Assembly (NCBI GenBank): GCA_016793635.1
Contig: JAEUMD010000016.1
Coordinates: 40,238-104,237, forward strand
Length of the DNA: 64,000 nt
Direction of reading: 5' to 3'
From: Hyphomicrobiaceae bacterium
Lineage (GTDB): Bacteria > Pseudomonadota > Alphaproteobacteria > Rhizobiales > Hyphomicrobiaceae
The notes below the pieces were generated by a model. It ran no database searches and was not told where the DNA came from. It worked only from the letters and a program-made list of their open reading frames with translations. Both the position numbers and the translations under genes were made by a program. Below, one piece after another: positions 9,416-17,176 of the stretch (positions are counted from its first letter, which is position 1; every line of letters starts with the position of its first letter).

Positions 9416-10153
9416 TCATTTCGCCTCTCCGCGCGCCGGCAGCTTGGCGGCCCACGGCGCGAGATGGCGGCGCTCGCGCGGGTTGTCGGCCTGGTTGCGG
9501 CTCGGCGAGAAGAACAGGCCGACGCCATGCACCAGCTTCGAGAACGGGAAGATGATCATCAGCACGGCCACCAGAGAGAGGTGGACGATGAGCAACGGAT
9601 CGGCCGGCAGCGGGCGCAGCTCGAGCGTCATGAGGCCGGTGAAGAACGCCTTGACGGCGACGATGTCGGTATGGGCGACGAACTTCATCGCCATGCCGCT
9701 GAGGCCGATAGCGAGAAGCAGCGCGAGCATCAGGTGGTCGGACGGAGCGCTGATGTAGCGGATCCGCGGCACGATAATGCGCCGTGCCCACAGGCCGGCG
9801 AGGCCCGCGACCATCGCGAACGCGGCGAGAATTCCGAACGGCTGGATGAAAGCCAGCACCTCGGGCACGGGATTGACGAAATAGCGCAGATGCCGGAGAA
9901 GAACGAGAAGCAGGCCGAAGTGGAAGATCCACCCGAACACCCAGATCCACTTGTTGGCCTTGAACAGGCTCTCGAACAGCACGACCTCCCGCGCCAGGCG
10001 GAATGCCACGCCCGAGGTCGTCGTCGGCGCCGGTGTCGTTGGAATCTTCAGCGGCGCTGGCACGCTCCAATAGCGACGGATCTTCATTGCAAGTCCGCCG
10101 ACGAGAACGGCTGTCGCCACGTAGAACAACAGAGCGAATAGACCCGTTAGCAC
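9416..10153 (-). CDS. dsrM: DsrM, membrane cytochrome b (NarI-like) subunit
   Basis: A 245-residue membrane protein with about five to six helices and the histidines expected for two haem b groups, for example IFHFGLLLVLLRHLRYF, PSDHLML, FVAHTD and HLSLVAV. It resembles the gamma subunit of nitrate reductase and pairs with DsrK to connect cytoplasmic disulfide chemistry to quinone. The start is GTG at 10153, preceded by GAGGAGGAG; the frame remains open further upstream but without a better initiation signal. The final segment (PSRNQADNPRERRHLAPW) is a polar cytoplasmic tail. Its paralogue-like counterpart in this window is Isp1 of the hydrogenase cluster. Confidence 0.95.
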   Translation of the reverse strand: MLTGLFALLFYVATAVLVGGLAMKIRRYWSVPAPLKIPTTPAPTTTSGVAFRLAREVVLFESLFKANKWIWVFGWIFHFGLLLVLLRHLRYFVNPVPEVLAFIQPFGILAAFAMVAGLAGLWARRIIVPRIRYISAPSDHLMLALLLAIGLSGMAMKFVAHTDIVAVKAFFTGLMTLELRPLPADPLLIVHLSLVAVLMIIFPFSKLVHGVGLFFSPSRNQADNPRERRHLAPWAAKLPARGEAK

Positions 10154-10187
10154 GGGATGCTCCTCCTCACGCTCTTCCCCAGGTAGT

Positions 10188-10279
10188 CTCCCCGTGCCGG
10201 CCGCTTGCGCCAATGCGCTCGGCGCTTCTTGTCGTGCACGGGGAGGCTTGTCGTGTCAGGCTGTCCCGCCGGTGCGGGA
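10188..10279 (-). other. Two hairpins in the dsrC-dsrM spacer
   Basis: On the minus strand, directly after the dsrC stop codon, lies a 6-bp stem (TCCCGC/GCGGGA, 10264-10279) with a tetraloop. It is followed by a perfect 10-bp inverted repeat, CTCCCCGTGC (10188-10197) with GCACGGGGAG (10236-10245). Neither is followed by a T-run, so transcription into dsrM is likely to continue. Such structures can protect the 3' end of an upstream message. That would fit higher expression of dsrC, but it is inference. Confidence 0.5.
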
Positions 10280-10612
10280 TCAGACGCAGCCGGTCGGCTT
10301 CGGCAGACCGGCGATCATGCATGCCTGCTTCGCCGGGCCGTACGGGAACAGCTCGTAGAGGTACTTGTTCGAGCTCTTCTCCGGGCCCATCGTCTTGGCC
10401 AGCGCCTTGGTGAGGACGCGGATGGCCGGAGCGACCTGGTACTCGTCGTAGTAGTTGCGCAGGAAGTTCACGACTTCCCAGCGCTCGTCGTTCATCTCGA
10501 GCTGCTGGCCCTTGGCGATTTCGAGCGCAAGCTCAGGATTCCACTGGTTGATGTCCGTGAGGTAGCCTTCCTCGTCGTGCTCAACCTCGGTGCCGTTGAT
10601 GACGTAAGCCAT
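10280..10612 (-). CDS. dsrC: DsrC, sulfur-carrier protein with both conserved C-terminal cysteines
   Basis: A 110-residue protein of the DsrC/TusE/RspA family. The mobile C-terminal arm, ACMIAGLPKPTGCV, contains both redox cysteines: CysB at about residue 98 and CysA as the penultimate residue 109, eleven positions apart. This is the pattern of true DsrC, which carries sulfur atoms between DsrEFH, DsrAB and DsrMK as persulfide or trisulfide. AAGGAGAGG precedes the ATG. The gene follows dsrH by 80 bases and is separated from dsrM by a hairpin-rich spacer. A second family member without either cysteine lies at 18707-19045. Confidence 0.97.
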   Translation of the reverse strand: MAYVINGTEVEHDEEGYLTDINQWNPELALEIAKGQQLEMNDERWEVVNFLRNYYDEYQVAPAIRVLTKALAKTMGPEKSSNKYLYELFPYGPAKQACMIAGLPKPTGCV

Positions 10613-10692
10613 TTGTTTTTTCCTCTCCTTCAGATGGATCGTTTTGGCTGTCGACGCGGATCAGCCGGTTGCTTCGGACCGCGATCGGCGGC

Positions 10693-11004
10693 TCAAAGCC
10701 ACGCCTGCGTGCGCTGGTGCGTAGTCACCAGATCGACGAAGCCGTTGTAGTCGACGACGGTCACGCTGTCGGCAATGCGACCGTCGCCCCCGAGGCCGCG
10801 CGCGGTGAGGTCGGGGCCGAGAACGTAGACCTTGACCTCACCCGCGATGCGGCCGAGCTCGCTGGCGACCGTGGTGCCCTTGAGGGCGCCATAGACGCCA
10901 TCCTCGAAAAGCAGCACGGCGTCGCCCTTCAGCGCGTGTCCAAGCGCGCTCTGCATCGCATTCTTCTCGAAAGGCGACTTGTTGACCATGTGCAATGTTG
11001 TCAT
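10693..11004 (-). CDS. dsrH: DsrH, TusB-like subunit of the DsrE2F2H2 sulfurtransferase
   Basis: A 103-residue protein with the TusB/DsrH fold signature: MTTLHMVNKSPFEKNAMQSA at the N-terminus, LLFEDGVYGAL in the middle and VTVVDYNGFVDLVTTH near the C-terminus. It has no cysteine, as is usual for DsrH. It forms a cytoplasmic hexamer with DsrE and DsrF that passes sulfane sulfur to DsrC. The dsrEFH trio is one of the diagnostic markers of sulfur-oxidising dsr systems. It follows dsrF by 26 bases. Confidence 0.95.
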   Translation of the reverse strand: MTTLHMVNKSPFEKNAMQSALGHALKGDAVLLFEDGVYGALKGTTVASELGRIAGEVKVYVLGPDLTARGLGGDGRIADSVTVVDYNGFVDLVTTHQRTQAWL

Positions 11005-11030
11005 CGCATTCTTCCTTCGCGAAACCGCCT

Positions 11031-11438
11031 TTAGAAGCTCAGGATTACGTCCTGCTCGCGCATGATGCCGGCGAGCTCGGAACGGCTGACGACGTTGATC
11101 GAGGGCTTCTCGGCGAAGCCGTCGTTCTCGTCCTCGTAGGTGATCGGCATCAGGTCGGCGGCGGTGAGGCCGCGCTCTGAAAGCGATTCCTGTTCGACGT
11201 AGAGCTTCGTCACACCGTAGTCGCCGAGTGCACGGAACGTCGGCGAGAAGTTCTTCACTCCGAGGCTCTTGGTGTCCTGGCCCTTGGCGAGCTGGAACAC
11301 GCCGTCGTCGATGAAGGCGAGCGATACCTGCTGGTCGAACGCGGCGCCGATCAATACCACCTCGAGGCTTTCGAGCGCGTAGATCGAGCCGTAGGGCGCC
11401 TTGCGGTTGAGGTAGAGGAATTTCTTGATGTTAGACAT
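11031..11438 (-). CDS. dsrF: DsrF, TusC-like subunit of DsrE2F2H2
   Basis: A 135-residue DsrE/DsrF-fold protein beginning MSNIKKFLYLNRKAPYGS, with LAFIDDGVFQLAKGQD in the core and KLYVEQESLSERGL, as in TusC/DsrF. It carries no cysteine, in keeping with DsrF being a structural subunit. AAGGG precedes the ATG at 11438, and dsrE ends 12 bases upstream. It acts together with DsrE (which carries the active cysteine) and DsrH. Confidence 0.95.
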   Translation of the reverse strand: MSNIKKFLYLNRKAPYGSIYALESLEVVLIGAAFDQQVSLAFIDDGVFQLAKGQDTKSLGVKNFSPTFRALGDYGVTKLYVEQESLSERGLTAADLMPITYEDENDGFAEKPSINVVSRSELAGIMREQDVILSF

Positions 11439-11450
11439 GGGGCACCCTTG

Positions 11451-11849
11451 TCAGTCGCCGAACACGACGAGGCGGTCGGCCTCGATGCCGGCTTCGATCA
11501 ACTGGCCGAGACCGGAGATGCGGAAGCCGGGAGCGATGTTGGCGGAGCCTTCGCCCTTGTTGTGGCGCTTGGCCTCGCCCTCGTCGAGGATGCCGCGGCG
11601 CTGAGCGGCGGCGATGCAGACGACGAGATCGAGCTTGTGCTTCTCGGCGAGCTCGCTCCAGTTCTTCTGAACGTTGCGGTCGTCCTGAGGCGGCACGGTC
11701 AGGCGCGTGCCGTTGTTCACGCCGTCGTGGTAGAAGAACACGCGAAAGATCTCGTGCCCCTTTTCAAGCGCGGCCTTCGTGAACTGGTAGGCCGAGTCCG
11801 ACGCCTGATGCGTGTAGGGCCCCTCGTTGACCAGGATGCTAAGCTTCAC
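11451..11849 (-). CDS. dsrE: DsrE, TusD-like catalytic subunit of DsrE2F2H2
   Basis: A 132-residue protein starting at GTG 11849 (GTG AAG CTT AGC). It shows LSILVNEGPYTHQ at the N-terminus, FRVFFYHDGV in the centre and a single cysteine in LDLVVCIAAAQRRGI near residue 78, equivalent to the active-site persulfide cysteine of DsrE. The C-terminus (GLGQLIEAGIEADRLVVFGD) is typical. The frame stays open far upstream, but the conserved N-terminus defines the start and a GGGGAA site lies about nine bases before it. An unusually long 465-base spacer separates it from dsrB. Confidence 0.94.
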   Translation of the reverse strand: MKLSILVNEGPYTHQASDSAYQFTKAALEKGHEIFRVFFYHDGVNNGTRLTVPPQDDRNVQKNWSELAEKHKLDLVVCIAAAQRRGILDEGEAKRHNKGEGSANIAPGFRISGLGQLIEAGIEADRLVVFGD

Positions 11850-12314
11850 CTTGGTGCTTCCCCTGCTGCTGCGACACTTCCTAAGGGCTGGACGCACTCG
11901 CGATGAGCGCGCCAGCTCGTGGCCGAGCATCGCGTTCCACCGGATTCTTCGCCGGCTGATTCGCGCACGACCTGTCCGGGCATCAGGCTTTCCCGTTGCC
12001 CGAACCAATTTCGTTCAGATCCAGCTCGAACCGTGGCTCTTGCCGCCGGTCGCGGCACTCCGGCCCAAATAAGGCCCGCAATGCCATTCGCTGGTGTCCC
12101 GACTGTCGCCTGGGCCGGGGCTGGGCGCCCCGATCCTTAACTGGCGGACGAATTCGCTCACCCAAGTCCGCGCACCATACGAGCGGCCAATTCCGGAAAG
12201 CCGGGTATCACCGGCCGCCACGAGGGCGGCCGAATGAAAGACCGGAATTCCGCAGGCCCGCCCTTGATCGAGCGGTCTCATCGGGCATCAACGCCGCCTC
12301 GGCGGCGCATGCCG
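11850..12314 (-). other. 465-base spacer between dsrB and dsrE
   Basis: No convincing gene is present in either direction. Just after the dsrB stop on the minus strand is a short GC hairpin, CGCCGC-CTCG-GCGGCG at 12292-12307, without a T-run. The remainder is GC-rich sequence with no repeat or RNA signature that I recognise. The length is striking inside an otherwise compact operon and could hold an internal promoter for dsrEFHC. Confidence 0.5.
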
Positions 12315-13415
12315 TCAGAAGCGGACGTGCGCCGACATATTCATCGTGTGGCGCGCACCCGTCCAGGTGTCGAGGTGGTGCTTCGTGAAGGCGAGACCGG
12401 TTTCCTCGAAGAAGCGCGGCCAGCCGATACGCTCGATCCACTCGCCCATGCGCTCCCAGTCCTTCGCGCCGGCCTTGTAGGCGTAGAGGATCTTGCGGAC
12501 GACCTCCTCGACCTCCGGCCAACGCGGCGGGTTGTTCGGCAGGTTGGCGACGGCGAGCTTGTGGAACGTCGGACGCGAGCGCGCGTTCGAGTGCTTACCG
12601 CCGACCCAGATGGCGATCTTGGTCGACTCCGCGCCGTTGATCTGCATGGGCGGGCACGGCGGGTAGCAGGCGCCGCAGCACACGCACTTCTTCTCGTCAA
12701 CCTCGAGTGACGGCTTGCCGTTCACCATGGCCGGACGGATCGCTGCCACCGGGCAGCGCGCGACGACAGCCGGGCGCTCGCAGACGTTGGCGACGAGATC
12801 GTGATTGATCTTCGGCGGCTTGGTGTACTGGACGTTGATGGCGATGTCGCCCTGGCCGCCGCAGTTGATCTGACAGCACGACGTGGTGATGCGCACGCGG
12901 TTCGGCATGTCCTCGGTGACGAACTCCTTGTGGAGCATGTCCATGAGGCTCTTCACGACGCCCGAGGCGTCCGTGCCGGGGATGTCGCAGTGCAGCCAGC
13001 CCTGGGTGTGCGAGATCATCGACACCGAGTTGCCCGTGCCGCCGACCGGGAAGCCCTTGTCGTTGAGGGCTTTGATGAGGGCGGGAACCTTCTCGAAGGA
13101 GGAGGTGAGGAATTCGATGTTCGAGCGCGTGGTGAAGCGGACGTAGCCGTCGCCGATGTTGTCGGCGATGTCGCAGAGCGTGCGGATGGTGTAGACGTCC
13201 ATCTGGCGCTGCGTACCCGCGCGGACCGTGTAGATCTCGTCACCGCTCTTCGCCACGTGGCGCAGCACGCCCGGACGCGGACGCTCGTGATAGGCCCACT
13301 GGCCGTAGTTCTTCACCATCACGGGATGCATGTATTTCTTCGGGTCGGGAACGCCCGACTCGATCGGCGTGCGCTTCTTGGCGGGCGCCGCCGGCGTCGC
13401 TGCACCTTGACTCAT
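12315..13415 (-). CDS. dsrB: DsrB, dissimilatory sulfite reductase beta subunit
   Basis: A 366-residue protein. The sirohaem-[4Fe-4S] region TTSCCQINCGGQGD lies near residue 179, and an inserted ferredoxin domain with CVCCGACYPPCPPMQI lies near residue 245, as in DsrB. It pairs with DsrA as an alpha2beta2 enzyme that here should run oxidatively, converting DsrC-bound sulfane sulfur to sulfite. The start is ATG at 13415. The N-terminal 30 residues are Ala/Pro/Lys-rich. A 290-base spacer, unusually long for a dsrAB pair, separates it from dsrA. Confidence 0.97.
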   Translation of the reverse strand: MSQGAATPAAPAKKRTPIESGVPDPKKYMHPVMVKNYGQWAYHERPRPGVLRHVAKSGDEIYTVRAGTQRQMDVYTIRTLCDIADNIGDGYVRFTTRSNIEFLTSSFEKVPALIKALNDKGFPVGGTGNSVSMISHTQGWLHCDIPGTDASGVVKSLMDMLHKEFVTEDMPNRVRITTSCCQINCGGQGDIAINVQYTKPPKINHDLVANVCERPAVVARCPVAAIRPAMVNGKPSLEVDEKKCVCCGACYPPCPPMQINGAESTKIAIWVGGKHSNARSRPTFHKLAVANLPNNPPRWPEVEEVVRKILYAYKAGAKDWERMGEWIERIGWPRFFEETGLAFTKHHLDTWTGARHTMNMSAHVRF

Positions 13416-13705
13416 CGCATTTCCTCTCGTCGTCGCAACTTGCTGTTGTCTCGGCGTATGCCGACAGGGCCTTGGCTTATCCGCCTCGGCTTCCAGCCGT
13501 CTCCGCCGTATTCCTATCGCGGCTCTCGGTTCGCTCCGCCGTTGGCGCCGCCGGAGAAGGTTTCGGAACGGGCTGGCCGGTAACGTGGCTCCTGCACCGC
13601 AGCCCGCGCAGGCTGCCGCCCATGTCCGTCCTTCTCGCCGGGCCCGGCGATCGGCTGCGGCGGGACCAGGGGTGAGCCCGGACCCGCCGTGCCAGTGCGA
13701 CCCGC
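13416..13705 (-). other. Hairpin-rich 290-base spacer between dsrA and dsrB
   Basis: No gene is visible. Downstream of dsrA on the minus strand are an inverted repeat with 7-bp arms (CGGCGGG at 13658-13664, CCCGCCG at 13683-13689) and a perfect 16-bp palindrome, TCGCCGGGCCCGGCGA, at 13635-13650. No U-tract follows, so these look like RNA stability or pausing elements rather than a terminator. In most organisms dsrA and dsrB are nearly contiguous. Confidence 0.55.
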
Positions 13706-15019
13706 TTACTCGGCGGCCTCGGCCGCAGAGCCGTCCTTCTTGAGACCCTTGCGGGCGAAGTACTTCTCGGCTTCGTCGGTGAAGTCATCCGTGCGGACGT
13801 AGCAGGACGTGCGCGGATGCTTGACCATGTTCGGATCCGGCTCGATGCCGAGGGCATTGAGGAACGCCGGCAGACCGATACGGTCGAGCGTCTCGCCCAC
13901 GCGCTCGTGCTCGAGGGCGTTCTCGGCGAAGAAGTCGATCATGTTGCGGGCGAACTCGCGCAGCTTGGCGAAGTCCTCTTCCGTCTCGAGCTTCATGAAC
14001 GGAATGATCATGGTGCCCATCAGGTCGCCGACCTTGAGCGAGCGCTTGCCGCCGATCAGGATCGAAGCACCGCGATCGTCGCCCGGAGCCAGAGCCTTGT
14101 GCATCACGTTGATGCAGTGCATGCAGCGCACGCAGCTCTTGTTGTCGATCTCGAGCGTGTTGTCGTCGTTGAGCGAGACCGCGCGGGTCGGGCACATCGC
14201 GACGACGTGGTCGATCGTGTACTTGCGGCCGTGATCCGCGACGTACGTCTTGACCTCTTCCTGATTGATCTTGATGTCGTCGCGCCAGGTGCCGATCACC
14301 GCGAAGTCGGCGCGGTGGATGGCGTTGACGCAATCGTTGCCGCAGCCCGAAAACTTGAACTTGAACTTGTACGGGAGCGCCGGGCGATGAATCTCGCTGA
14401 CGTTCTCGTTCAGGATCTCACGGTGCACGCGCGGCTCGTCGTACATCGACATTTCGCAGCGGGCGTGACCGACGCAGCTCATCGAGGTGCGGAGTGCGGG
14501 GCCGGCGCCGCCGAGGTCGAAGCCGAGCTCGTTCAGCTCGTCGAAGGCCTTCTGGCAGCCCTCGGTCGTCGTGCCCTGGAACATGATGTCGCCAGACTGG
14601 CCGTGGAACGCGATCAGGCCCGAGCCATGACGCTCCCAGATGTCGCACATCTGACGCAGCACGTTGGTATCGTAGTGATAGCCAGCCGGCGGCATGACGC
14701 GGAGCGTGTGGAACTCCTTCGACTTCGGGAACTTGTCGCCGACTTCGGAGAAGCGCGGAATGATGCCGCCGCCGTAACCGAACACCGAAACGGTGCCGCC
14801 CTTCCAGAAGCCGAGGCGCTCGGTATAGGAGTGCTCGAGCTGGCCCAGAAGGTCGTTCATGTACTCGGCGTAGGGCTTGTCCTCGGAGTCGCGCAGCCGC
14901 TTCAGGCCGGTGACGAAGCTCGGCCACGGGCCGCTTTCCAGTTCATCGAGCTTCGGCGTCGACCGCTTCGCAAAGGAAGCGCCCGTTGCAGCCGCGCCCG
15001 TCTTCGTCTCATCCGTCAT
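13706..15019 (-). CDS. dsrA: DsrA, dissimilatory sulfite reductase alpha subunit
   Basis: A 437-residue protein with the sirohaem-[4Fe-4S] cysteines in SCVGHARC (about residues 180-186) and SGCGNDCVNAI (about 223-229). These are followed by a ferredoxin domain (CPTRAVSLNDDN, then SCVRCMHCINV near residue 290) and a C-terminal KHPRTSCYVRTDD segment. It forms the catalytic core with DsrB. AAGGGAAG precedes the ATG at 15019. It is the first gene of the minus-strand dsr operon; its control region lies between here and the divergent dioxygenase gene. The adjacent dsrEFH and dsrL place it with the oxidative type. Confidence 0.97.
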   Translation of the reverse strand: MTDETKTGAAATGASFAKRSTPKLDELESGPWPSFVTGLKRLRDSEDKPYAEYMNDLLGQLEHSYTERLGFWKGGTVSVFGYGGGIIPRFSEVGDKFPKSKEFHTLRVMPPAGYHYDTNVLRQMCDIWERHGSGLIAFHGQSGDIMFQGTTTEGCQKAFDELNELGFDLGGAGPALRTSMSCVGHARCEMSMYDEPRVHREILNENVSEIHRPALPYKFKFKFSGCGNDCVNAIHRADFAVIGTWRDDIKINQEEVKTYVADHGRKYTIDHVVAMCPTRAVSLNDDNTLEIDNKSCVRCMHCINVMHKALAPGDDRGASILIGGKRSLKVGDLMGTMIIPFMKLETEEDFAKLREFARNMIDFFAENALEHERVGETLDRIGLPAFLNALGIEPDPNMVKHPRTSCYVRTDDFTDEAEKYFARKGLKKDGSAAEAAE

Positions 15020-15132
15020 GACGTTCTTCCCTTCTGTTCGCGCCCCTTTTCCGGGCCGCCATCCTGCATTGCCTGTGCATTCTGACTTGGGAGCTGCCTG
15101 CCGGCCGCACCCTAAATTCTCCGAAAAACCCT

Positions 15133-15139
15133 ATTTATA
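15133..15139 (-). promoter_or_regulatory. Possible -10 element for dsrA
   Basis: On the minus strand the sequence TATAAAT lies about 115 bases before the dsrA ATG in a conspicuously AT-rich patch (15112-15215). No clear -35 hexamer is found at the ideal spacing, so the call is tentative. Confidence 0.3.
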
Positions 15140-15269
15140 GAATGGGTAAGCTCGAAGAACCTGCCGTCAGGATAATCCATACTACGCTTATCGGAAAATC
15201 CCTTTTGGTTACCCTCTGAGCGCATTTATCGTTGCGGAATGCCCGCGCGGCCCATCTTGCCATGCGCTT

Positions 15270-15292
15270 GCATATTCACAAGTATGCATATT
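15270..15292. promoter_or_regulatory. Candidate operator in the dsrA/dioxygenase divergent region
   Basis: GCATATT occurs twice, at 15270-15276 and 15286-15292. The stretch GCATA-8-TATGC (15270-15287) is also an inverted repeat. It sits in the AT-rich centre of the 358-base divergent spacer and could bind a dimeric repressor controlling dsr and the plus-strand genes. The rest of the spacer holds a GC hairpin near 15332-15352 (CCCAC...GTGGG) and no gene. Confidence 0.4.
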
Positions 15293-15377
15293 ATGACTGA
15301 CTAGGACAGGCGCACAAGTCCAAAGTCGAATAACCCACCCGTTCGGGTGTGGGCGGTTGCTCTCACCGGGCAATTTC

Positions 15378-16454
15378 ATGGTGCCAAGTCAGGCGATTAG
15401 TGCTGCAGGTGCGGCGCAGTGGCGAGACTTTCTTCGGTGGGCGCAACCTGCGTTCCGGGTGGTCGAGGTGGAGGAAACGGCCTTGAGCAACGTTGCGGAA
15501 AGCCTCGGGATCACGAACGCGGACGCCGCTTCGGCACGGTCGCGCCCGTGCGGGAATCCGTTTGATCTCGCGGATGAAAAATCCTACGCGGCATGGCGCG
15601 AGTGGAAGCTCTCGAGCTATCCGAGGCGCGCGGCCGAGATCCGATTCGACATTTCCGGGTTGCTTGCTCCGACCGCGGGAGAGAAGGCGGCGCTCGTTGC
15701 GGCTTGCGCCGTCTGCAACATGGCGATTTACCGCGTTCCGGTGCGTCCCGAGACCACGGGAGCTGATGCGGCAGCGGTGCTCGGGGGCGAGTTGAGGCAA
15801 TTTGCCTCACACTTCGCTCTCGGCATCGTCGAGGATCACCGTTCGGCGGGGGACGACGGCATCGTCGCAATCGAGGTTACCGAACAGGCGTCGAAACGCG
15901 CGTTCATCCCGTACACGAAGCGCGCGCTCAACTGGCATACGGACGGCTACTACAATCCTCCCGACGTGCCGATCCGGTCGATGATCTTGCATTGCGCGCG
16001 TCCCGCCCGCGAGGGTGGCGAGAACGCGCTGCTCGATCCCGAAATCGCCTACATCCGCCTGCGCGATGCGAGCCGCGCGGAAATCGCGGCGATGATGCAT
16101 CCTGAAGCGATGATCATTCCGGAGAGCGTCGAGGAGGACGGGCGCGTGCGTCCGACCAGCACCGGGCCGGTGTTCATCGTCGATCCGGTCGACGGCAATC
16201 TGACCACGCGATATACCGCGCGCACCCGCAACATCCATTGGCGCGACGACGCGGATACGCGAGCAGCCGTCGCCCGACTCGATCGATTGCTCGGACACGA
16301 GGAGGAGCCGCTGATCCTCAAGTACCGCCTCGAAGCGGGCGAGGGACTGCTCTCCAACAACGTCCTTCACACCCGCACGGCGTTCGAGAACGAGGACGAG
16401 GCGGGCCGCCTGCTGCTGCGCGCGCGCTATCGCCAGCGGATCGCCGGAACCTGA
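15378..16454 (+). CDS. TauD/TfdA-like Fe(II)/2-oxoglutarate-dependent dioxygenase
   Basis: A 358-residue protein. The iron-binding facial triad is visible as NWHTDGYYNP (H-T-D, about residue 193) and a distal His in LLSNNVLHTRTAFE near residue 335, followed by the RARYRQR arginines that would hold 2-oxoglutarate. Substrate is unknown; relatives act on sulfonates, betaines, alkyl sulfates and others. It opens the plus-strand set divergent from dsrA. The start is uncertain: ATG 15378 is chosen; a TTG 21 bases upstream (15357) and a GTG directly after are alternatives, none with a strong ribosome site. A link to supplying sulfite or reduced sulfur from an organosulfur compound is speculation from position. 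Confidence 0.82.
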   Translation: MVPSQAISAAGAAQWRDFLRWAQPAFRVVEVEETALSNVAESLGITNADAASARSRPCGNPFDLADEKSYAAWREWKLSSYPRRAAEIRFDISGLLAPTAGEKAALVAACAVCNMAIYRVPVRPETTGADAAAVLGGELRQFASHFALGIVEDHRSAGDDGIVAIEVTEQASKRAFIPYTKRALNWHTDGYYNPPDVPIRSMILHCARPAREGGENALLDPEIAYIRLRDASRAEIAAMMHPEAMIIPESVEEDGRVRPTSTGPVFIVDPVDGNLTTRYTARTRNIHWRDDADTRAAVARLDRLLGHEEEPLILKYRLEAGEGLLSNNVLHTRTAFENEDEAGRLLLRARYRQRIAGT

Positions 16455-16582
16455 GCCGGAACCCGAGACCGGCGCGACGAAATCACGGTGACGGTAACGC
16501 CAAGTCCGAAACACCGAGTCCGAAGCAACGAAAAGAACCAGAACAAGCGGCACAGCGCCGCCCGAGGAGAGGATTAAGCACC

Positions 16583-16825
16583 ATGTCAGAGCTCGAACTC
16601 GAGCGTGAGCCGGGGATGCTCCAGCTCAGCGACCTCATCATCTACAACCCGCAGGTCAAATCGTTCGAGGAGCTTCTCGTGTTGGTCGCCGAAGCCGCCG
16701 CGAACGGCGCGCGGTTCATCAATTTCGACGTCAAGCCGGACTTCGTCGACACGCCGCGCACTTGGCAGCAGGTGATCGAGCGCGTCTTCAATCTGGGTGC
16801 GCGCTACCTCGAGGGCCGCAAGTGA
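16583..16825 (+). CDS. Small conserved-looking acidic protein of unknown function (dsr neighbourhood)
   Basis: An 80-residue protein without cysteine, signal peptide or membrane segment. The centre reads LSDLIIYNPQVKSFEELLVLV, then ARFINFDVKPDFVDTPRTW, and the end is helical (QQVIERVFNLGARYLEGRK). GAGGAGAGG precedes the ATG. Its stop overlaps the GTG start of the next gene by two bases, which shows translational coupling. I do not recognise a family. Position between a dioxygenase and cysG suggests a role tied to the dsr system. Confidence 0.75.
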   Translation: MSELELEREPGMLQLSDLIIYNPQVKSFEELLVLVAEAAANGARFINFDVKPDFVDTPRTWQQVIERVFNLGARYLEGRK

Positions 16826-17085
16826 GCGATCCCGCCGTCACCGACATCAAGGAGATCGCGGCGCCCTACCGGCGGCAGATTCTGCTTCAGGACGTGCAGC
16901 ACGAGAGCGGCCTGCGGCTGCTTCGCATCCGGATTCGCGAGGGGCGGCGGTTCACCATCATGGATATCGATGGGCCGACGGCGGAAGCGCTCGCGGCTGC
17001 ATTGGGAGATTGGAGCCGGCAGGCCGGCAGCGCCGCGATCCTCGACGATCCCGATGCCGCCGCGCCGAGAGGAGACAGCACCTGA
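16822..17085 (+). CDS. Small protein of unknown function, coupled to the preceding gene
   Basis: An 87-residue protein starting at GTG 16822 within the stop of its neighbour (GTGA). The core, APYRRQILLQDVQHESG followed by LRLLRIRIREGRRFTIMDID, is beta-strand-like and strongly patterned, so it is probably a real folded domain. The tail is Ala/Asp-rich. No cysteines. I cannot name the family with certainty. It precedes cysG by 91 bases and probably shares a transcript with the dioxygenase gene. Confidence 0.75.
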   Translation: MSDPAVTDIKEIAAPYRRQILLQDVQHESGLRLLRIRIREGRRFTIMDIDGPTAEALAAALGDWSRQAGSAAILDDPDAAAPRGDST

Positions 17086-17176
17086 TCGAGTCGGTGTTCG
17101 GACCATCCGGCCTTAGCCGCCGTGATGCCCTCCCGACCGCCGCCCGCGAGCTTTTTTCAATTCTGGAGTACCGCAG

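Noticed and set aside
15330-15354. GC hairpin just before the dioxygenase gene as a riboswitch or attenuator
   Set aside because: It is a short bulged stem with no conserved riboswitch core and no T-run; it may only be leader structure.
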